The notes under the pieces were generated by a model that was given only the letters and a program-made list of their open reading frames with translations, did not search any database and was not told the DNA's origin. A stretch of 64,000 bases of DNA from Aequorivita viscosa (GTDB lineage Bacteria; Bacteroidota; Bacteroidia; Flavobacteriales; Flavobacteriaceae). Position 1 is the first letter of the stretch, and each line of letters begins with the position of its first letter. Shown here piece after piece: positions 50,832 to 59,860 of the stretch. Made by a program: the position numbers and the translations under genes. The stretch lies in the NCBI RefSeq assembly GCF_900106795.1, contig NZ_FNNS01000008.1, positions 1 through 64,000 on the forward strand, in the 5' to 3' direction.

Positions 50832-51089
50832 ATGTCGCAACAGCAAAATTCTGAAAATTCTGAAATTGATGGTTCTGATATAAAAAACCAAAACCCGGGA
50901 TCGCTTTCTGTTAACGACCCTATAAAAACAGAACTTAAAGCTGAAGAAAAAGATTCGTTTATTGATAAGTGGAAAACTAGCCGATTTTGGTTAATTAGAG
51001 GTAGTTTTTATGTGTTGCGTTCCATTTGGATGACAGTTATGGTTATAGGTGGATTTATTTTATGGCTAATTTCCTTCCTATTTATTTAA
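50832..51089 (+). CDS. Small single-pass membrane protein
   Basis: 85 residues. The first 55 are polar and acidic (many Ser/Asn/Glu), then a hydrophobic C-terminal segment (SFYVLRSIWMTVMVIGGFIL, then WLISFLFI) that forms one or one and a half helices, preceded by KTSRFWLIRG. This is a tail-anchored layout. Its stop overlaps the next gene's start (TAATG), so the two are coupled. No family recognised. Confidence 0.7.
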   Translation: MSQQQNSENSEIDGSDIKNQNPGSLSVNDPIKTELKAEEKDSFIDKWKTSRFWLIRGSFYVLRSIWMTVMVIGGFILWLISFLFI

Positions 51090-51469
51090 TGCGCAGGCTT
51101 CCGCTGAAGGTTTTGCATTGTTATGTATTCCTTTCCTTAGCTCTGTTTGTTTGCGTGCAGGCTTGGAAATATTTTTGTGGCATTCGCTCTAATTGGGTTT
51201 TCCATTATTTAAATGACTTTTTAACGATTCCGATGGTTGCCACCATTTGCCTACACGGTGTATGGTTTCTTAAAAAAGACAGTTCCATTCGTCTAAATAT
51301 TTTCACTATTTTAAGTTTGGTAATAATGTATTCCATTGCTTTTGAATATTATCTCCCAAAGCAATCGTTCAGGTACACTGGGGATATTTGGGACGTGGTT
51401 TGTTATTCTTTAGGTGGAATAGTATTTTACCTTTTACAAAAAATTGAGTCAAACACTTCAACAAAATAA
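51089..51469 (+). CDS. VanZ-like/'magnesium citrate secondary transporter'-type small membrane protein
   Basis: 126 residues from ATG 51089, chosen because TAATG couples it to the previous gene; another in-frame ATG (51062) is less likely. Four hydrophobic segments; conserved-looking blocks YLNDFLTIPMVATICLHG and EYYLPKQSFRYTGDIWDVVC correspond to a small family in Bacteroidota that databases often name magnesium citrate secondary transporter. That name is not supported by anything visible here. The fold resembles VanZ-like proteins. Function unknown. Confidence 0.75.
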   Translation: MRRLPLKVLHCYVFLSLALFVCVQAWKYFCGIRSNWVFHYLNDFLTIPMVATICLHGVWFLKKDSSIRLNIFTILSLVIMYSIAFEYYLPKQSFRYTGDIWDVVCYSLGGIVFYLLQKIESNTSTK

Positions 51470-51590
51470 CGGCATATAACATTGCCGTTTCACCTTAATC
51501 TGTTTCAATTAGTGCTTCATGAACCTTGGTTTAATACTATATTTGTAATTCTGAAGGTATATTCCTTATTTCAGCTTTCTATAATATTGC

Positions 51591-52355
51591 ATGTCTAAAC
51601 TACCCAAAGAACATAAGTTTATAGACCTTTCAGATTATGGAAGACCGATAGCTAGGGTCATCGCGAATTCATTAAAGAACACTTCTTTCACTCCTATTCA
51701 CGTTACCATTTGTTTTATTATTGCTGGATTAATAGGAATTTACTGCATAATTAAAGGCTATTACTGGTTTGCTGCATTGTTTTTAATTCTTAAGTCTATC
51801 TTAGACGCTGCCGACGGCGAACTAGCTCGCGTAACACAAAAGCCATCATATACAGGTCGATATTTAGATTCTGTAGCAGATATTATATTAAATGCTCTAA
51901 TATTTTTATCGGTTTGGTTTATAAGTAATAGTTCACTTTGGATTTGCCTTCTAGCCTTTTTAGGGCTTCAATTGCAAGGCACACTTTACAATTACTATTA
52001 TGTAATTCTACGAAATAAATATGACGGTAACACTACTAGTCGTGTGTTTGAAACCTCATCACCCAAAGCTCTTAAAGGAGAAAAACAAGCGCACGTAAAT
52101 TTTCTTTTCGGACTGTATAAGCTGCTATACGGCCCTTTTGACAAATCAATTTATGCCCTAGATAGAAACGCACATAAAGGAAAAGCATTTCCAAAATGGT
52201 TTATGACAAGTGTTTCTACATTCGGATTGGGTTTCCAATTATTGTTAATAGCCATTATGCTCGTTTTGAATTTAGAAAACATTATTCTTCCGTTCTTTTT
52301 AGGATATACTGTGATGGTATTGGTTTTTATCGGAATTCGAAAGACTTTTTTCTGA
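51591..52355 (+). CDS. CDP-alcohol phosphatidyltransferase
   Basis: 254 residues. The signature D-x2-D-G-x2-A-R-x8-G-x3-D-x3-D is complete in LDAADGELARVTQ, then GRYLDSVAD, with six or so transmembrane helices around it (FTPIHVTICFIIAGLIGIY, AALFLILKSIL, GFQLLLIAIMLVLNL). It joins a CDP-activated lipid or alcohol with an alcohol acceptor in the inner membrane. The precise product cannot be read; PgsA and PssA normally are shorter or have different flanks. It stands alone on the plus strand. Confidence 0.9.
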   Translation: MSKLPKEHKFIDLSDYGRPIARVIANSLKNTSFTPIHVTICFIIAGLIGIYCIIKGYYWFAALFLILKSILDAADGELARVTQKPSYTGRYLDSVADIILNALIFLSVWFISNSSLWICLLAFLGLQLQGTLYNYYYVILRNKYDGNTTSRVFETSSPKALKGEKQAHVNFLFGLYKLLYGPFDKSIYALDRNAHKGKAFPKWFMTSVSTFGLGFQLLLIAIMLVLNLENIILPFFLGYTVMVLVFIGIRKTFF

Positions 52356-52486
52356 TAAAATCTAATGAAGCACTTGCTGAAATAATTGACTATTTACAAT
52401 ACTGAAACAATAACCAAAACGAATTTTAATATATTTGATATGATTCAATTAGAACCCTCACCAACCTTATAGCATTAAAACATACC

Positions 52487-52951
52487 ATGAACCTACTCGA
52501 ACTCCACAAAAAAGAAAATTTAACTGAAAACATCAAGTTATGCAAAGTTTATATTCAGCTAGAAGAACTTTTAAAGGAGTTAAATAAGAAGAAGCTTTCG
52601 CCACAAGTTGTTGAGCATATAAATCTTGAAATTAAGGAATTGAATACTTCATCCCTTACTGATTCTAGATTGTTAAAGTTCGCCAAGGAGAAGCGAACCA
52701 AGATCATTAGGCTATTAGAAAAAGAACATAAAATTGTACCTAAAAACTATTACCGTAATCTATGGTTAGTTTTAGGAATGTCGGCTTTTGGGTTACCACT
52801 CGGTGTCGTCTTCGGGTTAATGACTAGTAATATGGGGTTATTAGCCATAGGCTTACCTATTGGAATGGCTATAGGAATTGCTGTAGGGACTAAAATGGAC
52901 AATAAAGCACAGGAAGAAGGTAGGCAACTACAAATTGAGATTTCGTATTAA
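52487..52951 (+). CDS. Membrane protein with C-terminal glycine zipper
   Basis: 154 residues. The first 90 are charged and helical (EELLKELNKKKLSPQVVEHI). The C-terminal part has two hydrophobic stretches rich in spaced glycines (LGMSAFGLPLGVVFGLMTS, then GLPIGMAIGIAVGTKMDN), the glycine-zipper pattern of membrane oligomers. No signal peptide. Family not recognised. It is followed within 40 bp by the GDSL-like exoprotein gene on the same strand. Confidence 0.72.
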   Translation: MNLLELHKKENLTENIKLCKVYIQLEELLKELNKKKLSPQVVEHINLEIKELNTSSLTDSRLLKFAKEKRTKIIRLLEKEHKIVPKNYYRNLWLVLGMSAFGLPLGVVFGLMTSNMGLLAIGLPIGMAIGIAVGTKMDNKAQEEGRQLQIEISY

Positions 52952-52988
52952 TTTTTATCACAGTGAGACTTCAAAAAGAAACCCTGCA

Positions 52989-54245
52989 ATGAAAAAACTG
53001 CTTTTCTTAATTTCCTTCGCCATAGTCAGCTTCTCGATTCACGGCCAAAGCACTAAAAAAGTCTTGTTCATTGGCAATAGCTACACCGCTGCCAATAACC
53101 TACCGTTACTCGTAAAAAACATGGCTAACAGTACTGGCGATGCATTGATATACGACTCGTACACACCGGGAGGCTACCGATTTATGAATCACGCTTCTGA
53201 CCAAACCACGCTTTCAAAAATCAACTCAGATAATTGGGATTATGTTGCGCTTCAAGGGCAAAGTCAGGAAACATCATTTAGTGAAGCGCAAATGCAAGCA
53301 GAAGTGTACCCTCCTGCCGAAACATTAAGCAATGCTATTAGAACAAACAACGAATGTTCGCAACCGTTATTTTATATGACATGGGGACGCGAAAATGGCG
53401 ATGCAACTAATTGTTCTTTCATTCCTTGGGTTTGCACCTATGAAGGAATGGACGATGCTATTAGGGCAAGCTATATTTTTATGTCTGAAAGTAACGCAGC
53501 CGAACTCGCACCAGCAGGAGCTGTTTGGCGTTTTCTCAGGGAAAATTATCCGAATATTAATTTGTATTCAGGTGACGGCTCGCATCCTTCATTGGCAGGA
53601 TCGTATGCCGTGGCGTGTGCCTTTTACACTATGATTTACAAAAAAGACCCTACTTTTATTTCCTGGAATTCAACTTTAAATGAAACCGAAGCCAATCTTA
53701 TAAAAATGGCTGCTAAAACAATCGTTTTTAACGAAATATCCGATTGGGATTTTACACTATCGCCAATTGCAGATTTTTCTGAAGAAATTAATAACGGTGA
53801 GGCCTCATTCACACATACTGGAAGTGACTTCGAATCAATTCTTTGGGATTTTGGCGATGGAAATACTTCTACAGAAACTAACCCAATTCATACATTTATA
53901 GAAAATGGAATTTATGAAGTTTCACAAACCATTACAAAATGCGAAAAATCTGATACTAAAACAAAAACAATTGAAATTATAACCTTACATACAGAGGGTT
54001 TTAACAAACAGCAGTTTGCCGTTTATCCCAACCCCACTGCGGGCAAATTAACCGTAAATTTGGTAAAACATTACAAACAAGTAAACATTTCAATTTCAAG
54101 TCTTTCTGGAAAGACCTTGCTAAAAACGACTATCAAAAATTCAACTAACTTTGAATTCAACATTTCTACTTTAAGTAAAGGATTATACATTTTAAAAGTT
54201 CTTGCAGACGACAACGTTTACGTTCAAAAAATAGTAAAAGAATAA
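52989..54245 (+). CDS. T9SS-secreted SGNH/GDSL-like hydrolase with PKD domain
   Basis: 418 residues from ATG 52989, which gives a signal peptide (MKKLLFLISFAIVSFSIHGQ); the frame is open from 52935 but that part overlaps the previous gene. Residues about 22-265 form an SGNH-type domain: the nucleophile block VLFIGNSYTAANNLP, GQSQETSF and the catalytic DGSHPSLAG (Asp/His). A PKD domain (about 268-340: ILWDFGDGNTSTETNPIHTF) follows, and a T9SS sorting domain ends the protein (about 350-418: FAVYPNPTAGKLTV, KGLYILKVLADDN, KIVKE). It is likely an esterase or deacetylase acting on an outside substrate. Confidence 0.9.
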   Translation: MKKLLFLISFAIVSFSIHGQSTKKVLFIGNSYTAANNLPLLVKNMANSTGDALIYDSYTPGGYRFMNHASDQTTLSKINSDNWDYVALQGQSQETSFSEAQMQAEVYPPAETLSNAIRTNNECSQPLFYMTWGRENGDATNCSFIPWVCTYEGMDDAIRASYIFMSESNAAELAPAGAVWRFLRENYPNINLYSGDGSHPSLAGSYAVACAFYTMIYKKDPTFISWNSTLNETEANLIKMAAKTIVFNEISDWDFTLSPIADFSEEINNGEASFTHTGSDFESILWDFGDGNTSTETNPIHTFIENGIYEVSQTITKCEKSDTKTKTIEIITLHTEGFNKQQFAVYPNPTAGKLTVNLVKHYKQVNISISSLSGKTLLKTTIKNSTNFEFNISTLSKGLYILKVLADDNVYVQKIVKE

Positions 54246-54406
54246 AAATTAGAATTCAATGTCGGGCTATTGATCTATAAAGTTTAAATATTTTAATCAA
54301 AAACAAATTTTAATTATCAATAACTTTTACATACCCATAAAAAACTTTACTTTTCTCAATTAAATATTGATTTGCTTAAAAATCTACATTAATCTGGAAG
54401 AACGAT

Positions 54407-55504
54407 ATGAAAATAATATACCCTTTAGCTGTTTTATTCTTAATTACTTCACTTGCTCCAAATACAATTTTTGCACAATGTGAAGATGTAACAATTGAAA
54501 GCTTAACAAACCCAGGTCCGTATGAAGTTGCTACACTTACAGAAGATGACGGTATTCGAAACGGTCCAGATTATTTAGACGCAACAGTATATTATCCAAC
54601 CAATGCTACACCACCGTATGCAAGTATCGCTATTGTTCCTGGCTTTACTGCACAACCTTCGAGTGTGGAAGAATGGGGGCCGTTTTACGCTTCGCACGGC
54701 ATTGTAACTATCATAATAGGCACTAACTCACCATTTGAGTTCCCCGATCTGAGAGCCACTGCACTGTTAGATGCATTAGAGACATTACGACAAGAAAATG
54801 AACGCCAAAATTCGCCATTAGAAAACCAACTTGATGTAGACAAATTTGCCGTAAGCGGGTGGTCGATGGGCGGTGGTGGCGCACAATTGGCTGCACAAAT
54901 GGATAGCTCGATTAAAGCAGTTCTAGCATTATGCCCGTGGTATCCACAAGCAACTTTTAACCACAACAGCCCTGTATTAATTTTTAGCGGCCAGGATGAC
55001 ACGGTTGCTCCTCCAGGAATACACGCCGATGTTCACTACAATGTGACTCCAGACACTACTAACAAACTACTTTTTGAAGTTGCAAACGGAAGTCACTCTG
55101 TTGCTAATACACCAACCGGTGGAGATGGTGTAGTGGGAAAAATCGCACTTTCGTGGCTTAAATTATATTTGGATGATAATGATTGCTATTGTCCTTTACT
55201 AACCGATTCACTTTTAGTCGATCCTCCTGCGGCGTCTAAAGTTGAAGCTAGTTTTGAGTGTGAGCCAATTATTGGTATTGCTGAAAACAATATCGACATC
55301 AGTATTTTCCCCAATCCAACCGATAACTTTATAACCGTTAGTATTCCTACTATTGCCAGCTATAAAGTGTATTCTGCTTTAGGGCAACTTTTACTTTCTG
55401 GTGAAATCGACCAAAGCAACAAACAAATCGACTTTTCACAATTCGCAAAAGGAATGTATTATGTACGTGTAGAAAATGAAACAATACGGATTATTAGAAA
55501 ATAA
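54407..55504 (+). CDS. T9SS-secreted PETase/cutinase-like esterase
   Basis: 365 residues. Signal peptide (MKIIYPLAVLFLITSLAPNT, cleaved near 24), alpha/beta hydrolase (about 25-285), T9SS sorting domain (about 292-365: SIFPNPTDNFITVS, KGMYYVRVE, RIIRK). Family features: IVPGFTAQPSSVEEWGP (oxyanion loop, Phe80), GWSMGGGGAQ (Trp152, Ser153, Met154), CPWYPQ (Trp178), SGQDDTVAP (Asp198), NGSHSVAN (His230). This matches polyester hydrolases of the cutinase/PETase type nearly block for block, with Phe where Ideonella PETase has Tyr87. Cysteines 25, 260, 262 and 285 may form disulfides. Aequorivita and Kaistella esterases with such a T9SS tail have been reported to act on PET. Natural substrate more likely cutin- or lipid-like polyesters. 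Confidence 0.93.
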   Translation: MKIIYPLAVLFLITSLAPNTIFAQCEDVTIESLTNPGPYEVATLTEDDGIRNGPDYLDATVYYPTNATPPYASIAIVPGFTAQPSSVEEWGPFYASHGIVTIIIGTNSPFEFPDLRATALLDALETLRQENERQNSPLENQLDVDKFAVSGWSMGGGGAQLAAQMDSSIKAVLALCPWYPQATFNHNSPVLIFSGQDDTVAPPGIHADVHYNVTPDTTNKLLFEVANGSHSVANTPTGGDGVVGKIALSWLKLYLDDNDCYCPLLTDSLLVDPPAASKVEASFECEPIIGIAENNIDISIFPNPTDNFITVSIPTIASYKVYSALGQLLLSGEIDQSNKQIDFSQFAKGMYYVRVENETIRIIRK

Positions 55505-55674
55505 AACGCTGTAACAATAAAAGGAAACAAAAATTAAAAGTAGCTGAATTTAATAAAAAGCAAGATCTTTTAGATTACGTAAACACCAACGCCGACAGAT
55601 TCGACATAGTAACGATAAGTTCAACCCAAGTAGGGATTTCTTACAAACATTTTTTATGGTATTACAACAAATAA
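55498..55674 (+). other. Possible small ORF remnant without a canonical start
   Basis: A frame with protein-like composition, ending VTISSTQVGISYKHFLWYYNK and TAA (55672-55674), runs from a TAG at 55495. It contains no ATG, GTG or TTG before the coherent part begins (KVAEFNKKQDLLDYVNT). It may be a small gene that lost its start or uses a rare codon. It fills the gap between the esterase and the GNAT gene. Confidence 0.35.
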
Positions 55675-55704
55675 ACTTCTGTATTTCTTTAAAAATTCTT
55701 GCAA

Positions 55705-56268
55705 ATGATAACAACCAGATTAGGAAATAAGACAGATTTTGAAGGTGTATTAGCACTTCAATCAAGATATCTTTACCGTAACTTAAGTGATGAAGAGCGG
55801 AAAAAAGGATTTGTAACCACGCCATTTACCGTAAGTCAGCTTGAAGAAATTCTTTTACAAAATGGATTGTTTATTGCTGAAACTGAAGACGGAACAATCG
55901 TTTCGTATGTTTTTGCTGGAAGTTGGAAATATTTTGAACAATGGGAAATCTTCAATTTTATGGTTTCCCGATTTCCAAAATTATCGTTTCAGGGAAAGGA
56001 AATTACAACTTTAAACAGTTTTCAATACGGCCCCATTTGTATTGATGAAAAACACAGGGGAACGGGGTTATTAAATAAGATATTTGAAGAAATGCGACTT
56101 GAGTTTTTCAAAAAATATCCTATCTCAATTACATTCATAAACAAAGTCAATGCTATTTCTACAAACGCACATACCAAAAAACTGGGTTGGGAGATAATTG
56201 ATGAGTTCCAATTTAATAATAACACCTACATCGGTTTAGCGCTCGATATGTCGAAGTCTGTGCTGTAA
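55705..56268 (+). CDS. GNAT-family N-acetyltransferase
   Basis: 187 residues from ATG 55705 (MITTRLGNKTDFEGV). The GNAT acetyl-CoA block is recognisable in YGPICIDEKHRGTGLLNKIFEEM (motif A, R-G-T-G), followed by FINKVNAISTNAHTKKLGWE (motif B with the Asn and Leu-Gly-Trp). No membrane segment. Substrate unknown. It stands alone, convergent with the polyphosphate operon. Confidence 0.88.
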   Translation: MITTRLGNKTDFEGVLALQSRYLYRNLSDEERKKGFVTTPFTVSQLEEILLQNGLFIAETEDGTIVSYVFAGSWKYFEQWEIFNFMVSRFPKLSFQGKEITTLNSFQYGPICIDEKHRGTGLLNKIFEEMRLEFFKKYPISITFINKVNAISTNAHTKKLGWEIIDEFQFNNNTYIGLALDMSKSVL

Positions 56269-56359
56269 ACAAATGAATTGCTGTTTTCAATGTTTTTGTA
56301 GTTTAATGCCCACTTTGAATAATTAAATGAAGTTTTGAATTGATTCAGTTTACTCAAAA

Positions 56360-57274
56360 CTATTCATTATTAGTTATCTCGGCTGCCACTTTTTCATTAT
56401 AAAGGCTTTTAATAATTCCATCACTAAGTCCGATTTTTGGAACAAAAACATTTTTCGCCTTACTCCATTTCATAGCAGAAAGGTATATTTTAGTAGCTGG
56501 AACTACAACATCGGCACGGTCTGGGTTCATATCGAGTTCGGTAATTCGTTCTTCGTACGAAAGATATTCCAGTTTTTTGTAATATGAAGACAGGTAAATA
56601 TAACTAAGTGGCTTTCCCAGTTTCTTTCCACTTTTTTTGAATATTGTATTGATGTTTCCTCCGCTTCCAATCATTGATAATTTCTTGAAATCTTTGGTTT
56701 CACTTTTTATCCACGTCTTCATTTCATTCCAAACAGATTCGTCTACCAACCCTTCTAAAAGTCGAACAGTTCCAATTTTGAAGCTTTTAGAGCAAACATT
56801 TTTACCATTTGCGAAAACCGTTAGCTCTGTACTCCCACCGCCAACATCGACATAGAGGAACACTTTATCATCTTGAATTAGTGTTTTTAAATCTGTTGAA
56901 GCAATAATTTTGGCTTCATCTTTTCCGTCTATAATATTTATTACGATACCGCTTTCTTTTTTGATAACATCGGCAATGTGAGTTCCGTTAGAAGCTTCCC
57001 GCATTGCAGAAGTAGCACACGCTCTATATCGTTTTATTCCGTGTGTATTCATCAATAACCGGAAAGCAGACATGGCATCGATCATTCGTGCTGCGTTTCC
57101 ATCCGAAATTTTTCCGTCTAGAAAGACTTCTGCCCCTAAACGGATAGGAACTCGAACCAAGGAAGTTTTTTTAAAGATTGGATCTTTTCCTTCCTGTTCA
57201 ATTACAGTTACAACTAGCAATCTTATGGCATTACTACCTATATCTACGGCACCGTATTTTTCAATGTTCAGCAA
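56360..57274 (-). CDS. ppx: Exopolyphosphatase (Ppx/GppA family)
   Basis: 304 residues of the ASKHA fold: KYGAVDIGSNAIRLLV, RACATSAMREASNG, VDVGGGSTELTVF (catalytic region), GTVRLLEG and IGSGGNINTIFK. It hydrolyses terminal phosphates of polyphosphate or (p)ppGpp. It is the short, single-module form lacking the C-terminal HD domain of E. coli Ppx. The start is a TTG at 57274 (MLNIEKYG), one base after the ppk1 TGA; no ATG fits. Third gene of the operon sixA-ppk1-ppx. Confidence 0.92.
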   Translation of the reverse strand: MLNIEKYGAVDIGSNAIRLLVVTVIEQEGKDPIFKKTSLVRVPIRLGAEVFLDGKISDGNAARMIDAMSAFRLLMNTHGIKRYRACATSAMREASNGTHIADVIKKESGIVINIIDGKDEAKIIASTDLKTLIQDDKVFLYVDVGGGSTELTVFANGKNVCSKSFKIGTVRLLEGLVDESVWNEMKTWIKSETKDFKKLSMIGSGGNINTIFKKSGKKLGKPLSYIYLSSYYKKLEYLSYEERITELDMNPDRADVVVPATKIYLSAMKWSKAKNVFVPKIGLSDGIIKSLYNEKVAAEITNNE

Positions 57275-57275
57275 A

Positions 57276-59375
57276 TCAGTTTACTTCAAGTTTATTTAAA
57301 TAATAATCGTACATTTTAAATTGTGAGCGTATTGGTGGCTTGTTATTTTTTAGGTAAGCATTGTCGTTTTTAATACTTATAACACGGGCTTTCACGTTAT
57401 CGCTCCATCCAATTTCAAAGTTTTCTAGTATTTCTTTTTTAATATCTTCATCATAGATTGGGCATGACACCTCAACACGATTGTCTAGGTTTCTTCCCAT
57501 AAAATCTGCAGAAGAGATATAAATTTTCGGTCTTCCAGCATTTTCAAAAATAAACACGCGCGGATGCTCCAAATGTTTACCAACAATACTAATAGCCTTA
57601 ATATTTTCGCTCATTCCTTTTACTCCAGGAATAAGACAGCAGATACCTCGAATTATCAATTTTATTTGTACCCCGGCCCTACTGGCTTCGTAAAGTTTAT
57701 CAATCATTCTATAATCCGACAGACTATTCATTTTCAACTTAATACCGCTAGGCAAACCAGCTTTTTTGTTCTTTATTTCATTATCTATTAAGTGAGTTAT
57801 AGCATTTCGGGTATAATGAGGTGAAACAATGAGATGGCGATATTTCTTGACTTGATAATTAACTTCAAAAAAGTCGAATACCTTGTTCATCTCTTTACAA
57901 ATTCGTTCATCGGCTGTAAAGAGCGTGTAGTCTGTATAAACTCGAGCCGTAGATTCGTTAAAGTTTCCTGTGCTTATCACACCGTATCGGATTAATTTTT
58001 TATTCTCAAGTCGTTCTACTAAAATCATTTTACAGTGAACTTTGAGTCCTTTAACGCCAAAAATGAGACGTATATCCTCACTTTGAAGCAATTCTGCATA
58101 TTTTATATTCGCTTCTTCATCAAAACGTGCCTGAAGTTCAATTTGAACCGTTACATCTTTACCGTTCTTCTTTGCGTTGATAAGCGAACTGGCAATATGC
58201 GAAACCTCCGCCAAACGGTAAATAGTGATTTTTATAGATTTAACTTTGGGGTCTAAAGCTGCTTCTCTCAAAAACTTTATAACATACATAAAGGTTTGGT
58301 AGGGCGTGTGAAGCAAATAGTCTTTTTCCAATATTTTATCAAACAACCTTCCGTCCATACTCAAACCAGGAATGGGCAGTGGCTCTTTGGGTTCATATTG
58401 TAAATCGGGTCTTCCCAATCTTGGAAAGTTCATATAATCACGTCTATTGTGATATCTTCCCCCAGGAATAATGCTATCGGTTTTATCAATCCCCATTTTT
58501 TCTAATAAAAATTGCAGTGTTTCTGTGTCTATGTTTTTGTCATAAACAAACCGAACGGGATCTCCAATACTTCGCTTTTTGACACTTTTAGAGATTTTCT
58601 CAATAAAGCTTCTACTTAAGTCACTGTCTATATCGAGTTCTGCATCTCGGGTAATTTTAATCATGTGGGCCGAAATGGTTTCATAATTAAAAATGCTGAA
58701 AATACTGCTCATACAGTAGCGAATCAGGTCGTCTAGAATAATTACGTATTGCTTTTCGCCTTCTTTGGGAAGCACTACAAAACGATCTATCGTTCTCGGA
58801 ATTTCAATTAGGGCGTAGTTGTATTTGGTTTCGAAAGTGTCGTCTTCTTTGCTCATTACCATCCGAATCGCCAAATAAGCGGCATTATCCCGCAAATTTG
58901 GAAATTCATCAACCTCTCCAATCATAATGGTCATCATGGCGGGGCTAACGTGACGCACAAAATAATCTGAAATAAATTTACTCTGTTTTCGGGTAACTTG
59001 GGTTTCGTTGATAATGAAGATGTTCTCCTTTCTCAATTCACGTTGAATATCACTAAGAATTTTCAAACTTTGCGCCTGTTGCTCAATGGCTATTTGAGTG
59101 ATTTCTGCTAATAATTCCTTTGCCGAAAAACCTCCCAAAAAACTACGCCCCGTTTTTCCTGCTTCTTCAATTCGTCTAATAGTAGCATAACGGACTTTAA
59201 AAAATTCGTCTAGGTTATTTGAGAATATTCCCAAAAAACGCAATCGTTCAAGTAGCGGAATTTTTTTATCGTAGGCTTCCTGCAAAACCCGAGCATTAAA
59301 CTGCAACCAGCTTAATTCCCTATTAACATATTGATTTTCAACCTTAGTAGGATGTGTTACTACTTTATCTGCCAT
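57276..59375 (-). CDS. ppk1: Polyphosphate kinase 1
   Basis: Reversibly polymerises the ATP gamma-phosphate into polyphosphate. 699 residues: N-terminal YVNRELSWLQFNARVLQEA, FSNNLDEFFKVR, the head-domain TIRRIEEAG and the catalytic half with the phospho-acceptor histidine in VKGLKVHCKMILV, STGNFNESTARVYTDYT, RGICCLIPGVKG and SIVGKHLEHPRVFIFEN with the second His. Motifs and length are typical. Its ATG (59375-59373) overlaps the sixA stop (TAATG on the minus strand) and ppx follows after one base, so synthesis and breakdown enzymes are made from one message. Confidence 0.96.
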   Translation of the reverse strand: MADKVVTHPTKVENQYVNRELSWLQFNARVLQEAYDKKIPLLERLRFLGIFSNNLDEFFKVRYATIRRIEEAGKTGRSFLGGFSAKELLAEITQIAIEQQAQSLKILSDIQRELRKENIFIINETQVTRKQSKFISDYFVRHVSPAMMTIMIGEVDEFPNLRDNAAYLAIRMVMSKEDDTFETKYNYALIEIPRTIDRFVVLPKEGEKQYVIILDDLIRYCMSSIFSIFNYETISAHMIKITRDAELDIDSDLSRSFIEKISKSVKKRSIGDPVRFVYDKNIDTETLQFLLEKMGIDKTDSIIPGGRYHNRRDYMNFPRLGRPDLQYEPKEPLPIPGLSMDGRLFDKILEKDYLLHTPYQTFMYVIKFLREAALDPKVKSIKITIYRLAEVSHIASSLINAKKNGKDVTVQIELQARFDEEANIKYAELLQSEDIRLIFGVKGLKVHCKMILVERLENKKLIRYGVISTGNFNESTARVYTDYTLFTADERICKEMNKVFDFFEVNYQVKKYRHLIVSPHYTRNAITHLIDNEIKNKKAGLPSGIKLKMNSLSDYRMIDKLYEASRAGVQIKLIIRGICCLIPGVKGMSENIKAISIVGKHLEHPRVFIFENAGRPKIYISSADFMGRNLDNRVEVSCPIYDEDIKKEILENFEIGWSDNVKARVISIKNDNAYLKNNKPPIRSQFKMYDYYLNKLEVN

Positions 59376-59860
59376 TATTTTAAGTCCCGTGGGAAAATTG
59401 TTTTAACAGTTCTGCCAGTAGTAATATCGCTCCAATGATTTTCATCAAACTCTAATTTTACAAAACCACACGTCGGAATGTTTTCAATATATTTGTTACC
59501 ATACATGTTAACAATTGAAGTAAATGCGTGGTTATGACCAACAATCATAACGCGGTCTAAGTTATCGTCTAATTCCTTAATAACCCTTACTACATTTTGA
59601 CCACTAAAATCGTATAAGTCGTGATTTGTTTCAAACTGTGCTTCATCTATATTCCAAGCATCTTTAAAGTAATGTGCCGTAGCTAATGCCCGTGTAGCGT
59701 CGCTACTAATTATTTTTTGAGGAGCTTCTGTTTCGGTGCTCGCTTTTTTAGAAACTAACATTCCATCTCCTTTTCCCCTTTCTTTTAAGGGACGCTTGTG
59801 ATCGTCTACATCGTGCTTCCAAGAGGATTTAGCGTGTCTTACAAGGTAAAGTGTTTTCAT
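59375..59860 (-). CDS. SixA-type histidine phosphatase
   Basis: 161 residues. The RHG-like catalytic motif is LVRHAKSSWKH (here R-H-A) at the N-terminus, with the second Arg in RPLKERGKGDG and the later His in RVMIVGHNHAFTS. This is the phosphohistidine phosphatase SixA family. It is first in the polyphosphate operon and coupled by TAATG to ppk1. PPK1 itself works through a phosphohistidine, so an action on PPK or on polyphosphate-related phosphohistidine is conceivable but unproven. Confidence 0.92.
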   Translation of the reverse strand: MKTLYLVRHAKSSWKHDVDDHKRPLKERGKGDGMLVSKKASTETEAPQKIISSDATRALATAHYFKDAWNIDEAQFETNHDLYDFSGQNVVRVIKELDDNLDRVMIVGHNHAFTSIVNMYGNKYIENIPTCGFVKLEFDENHWSDITTGRTVKTIFPRDLK

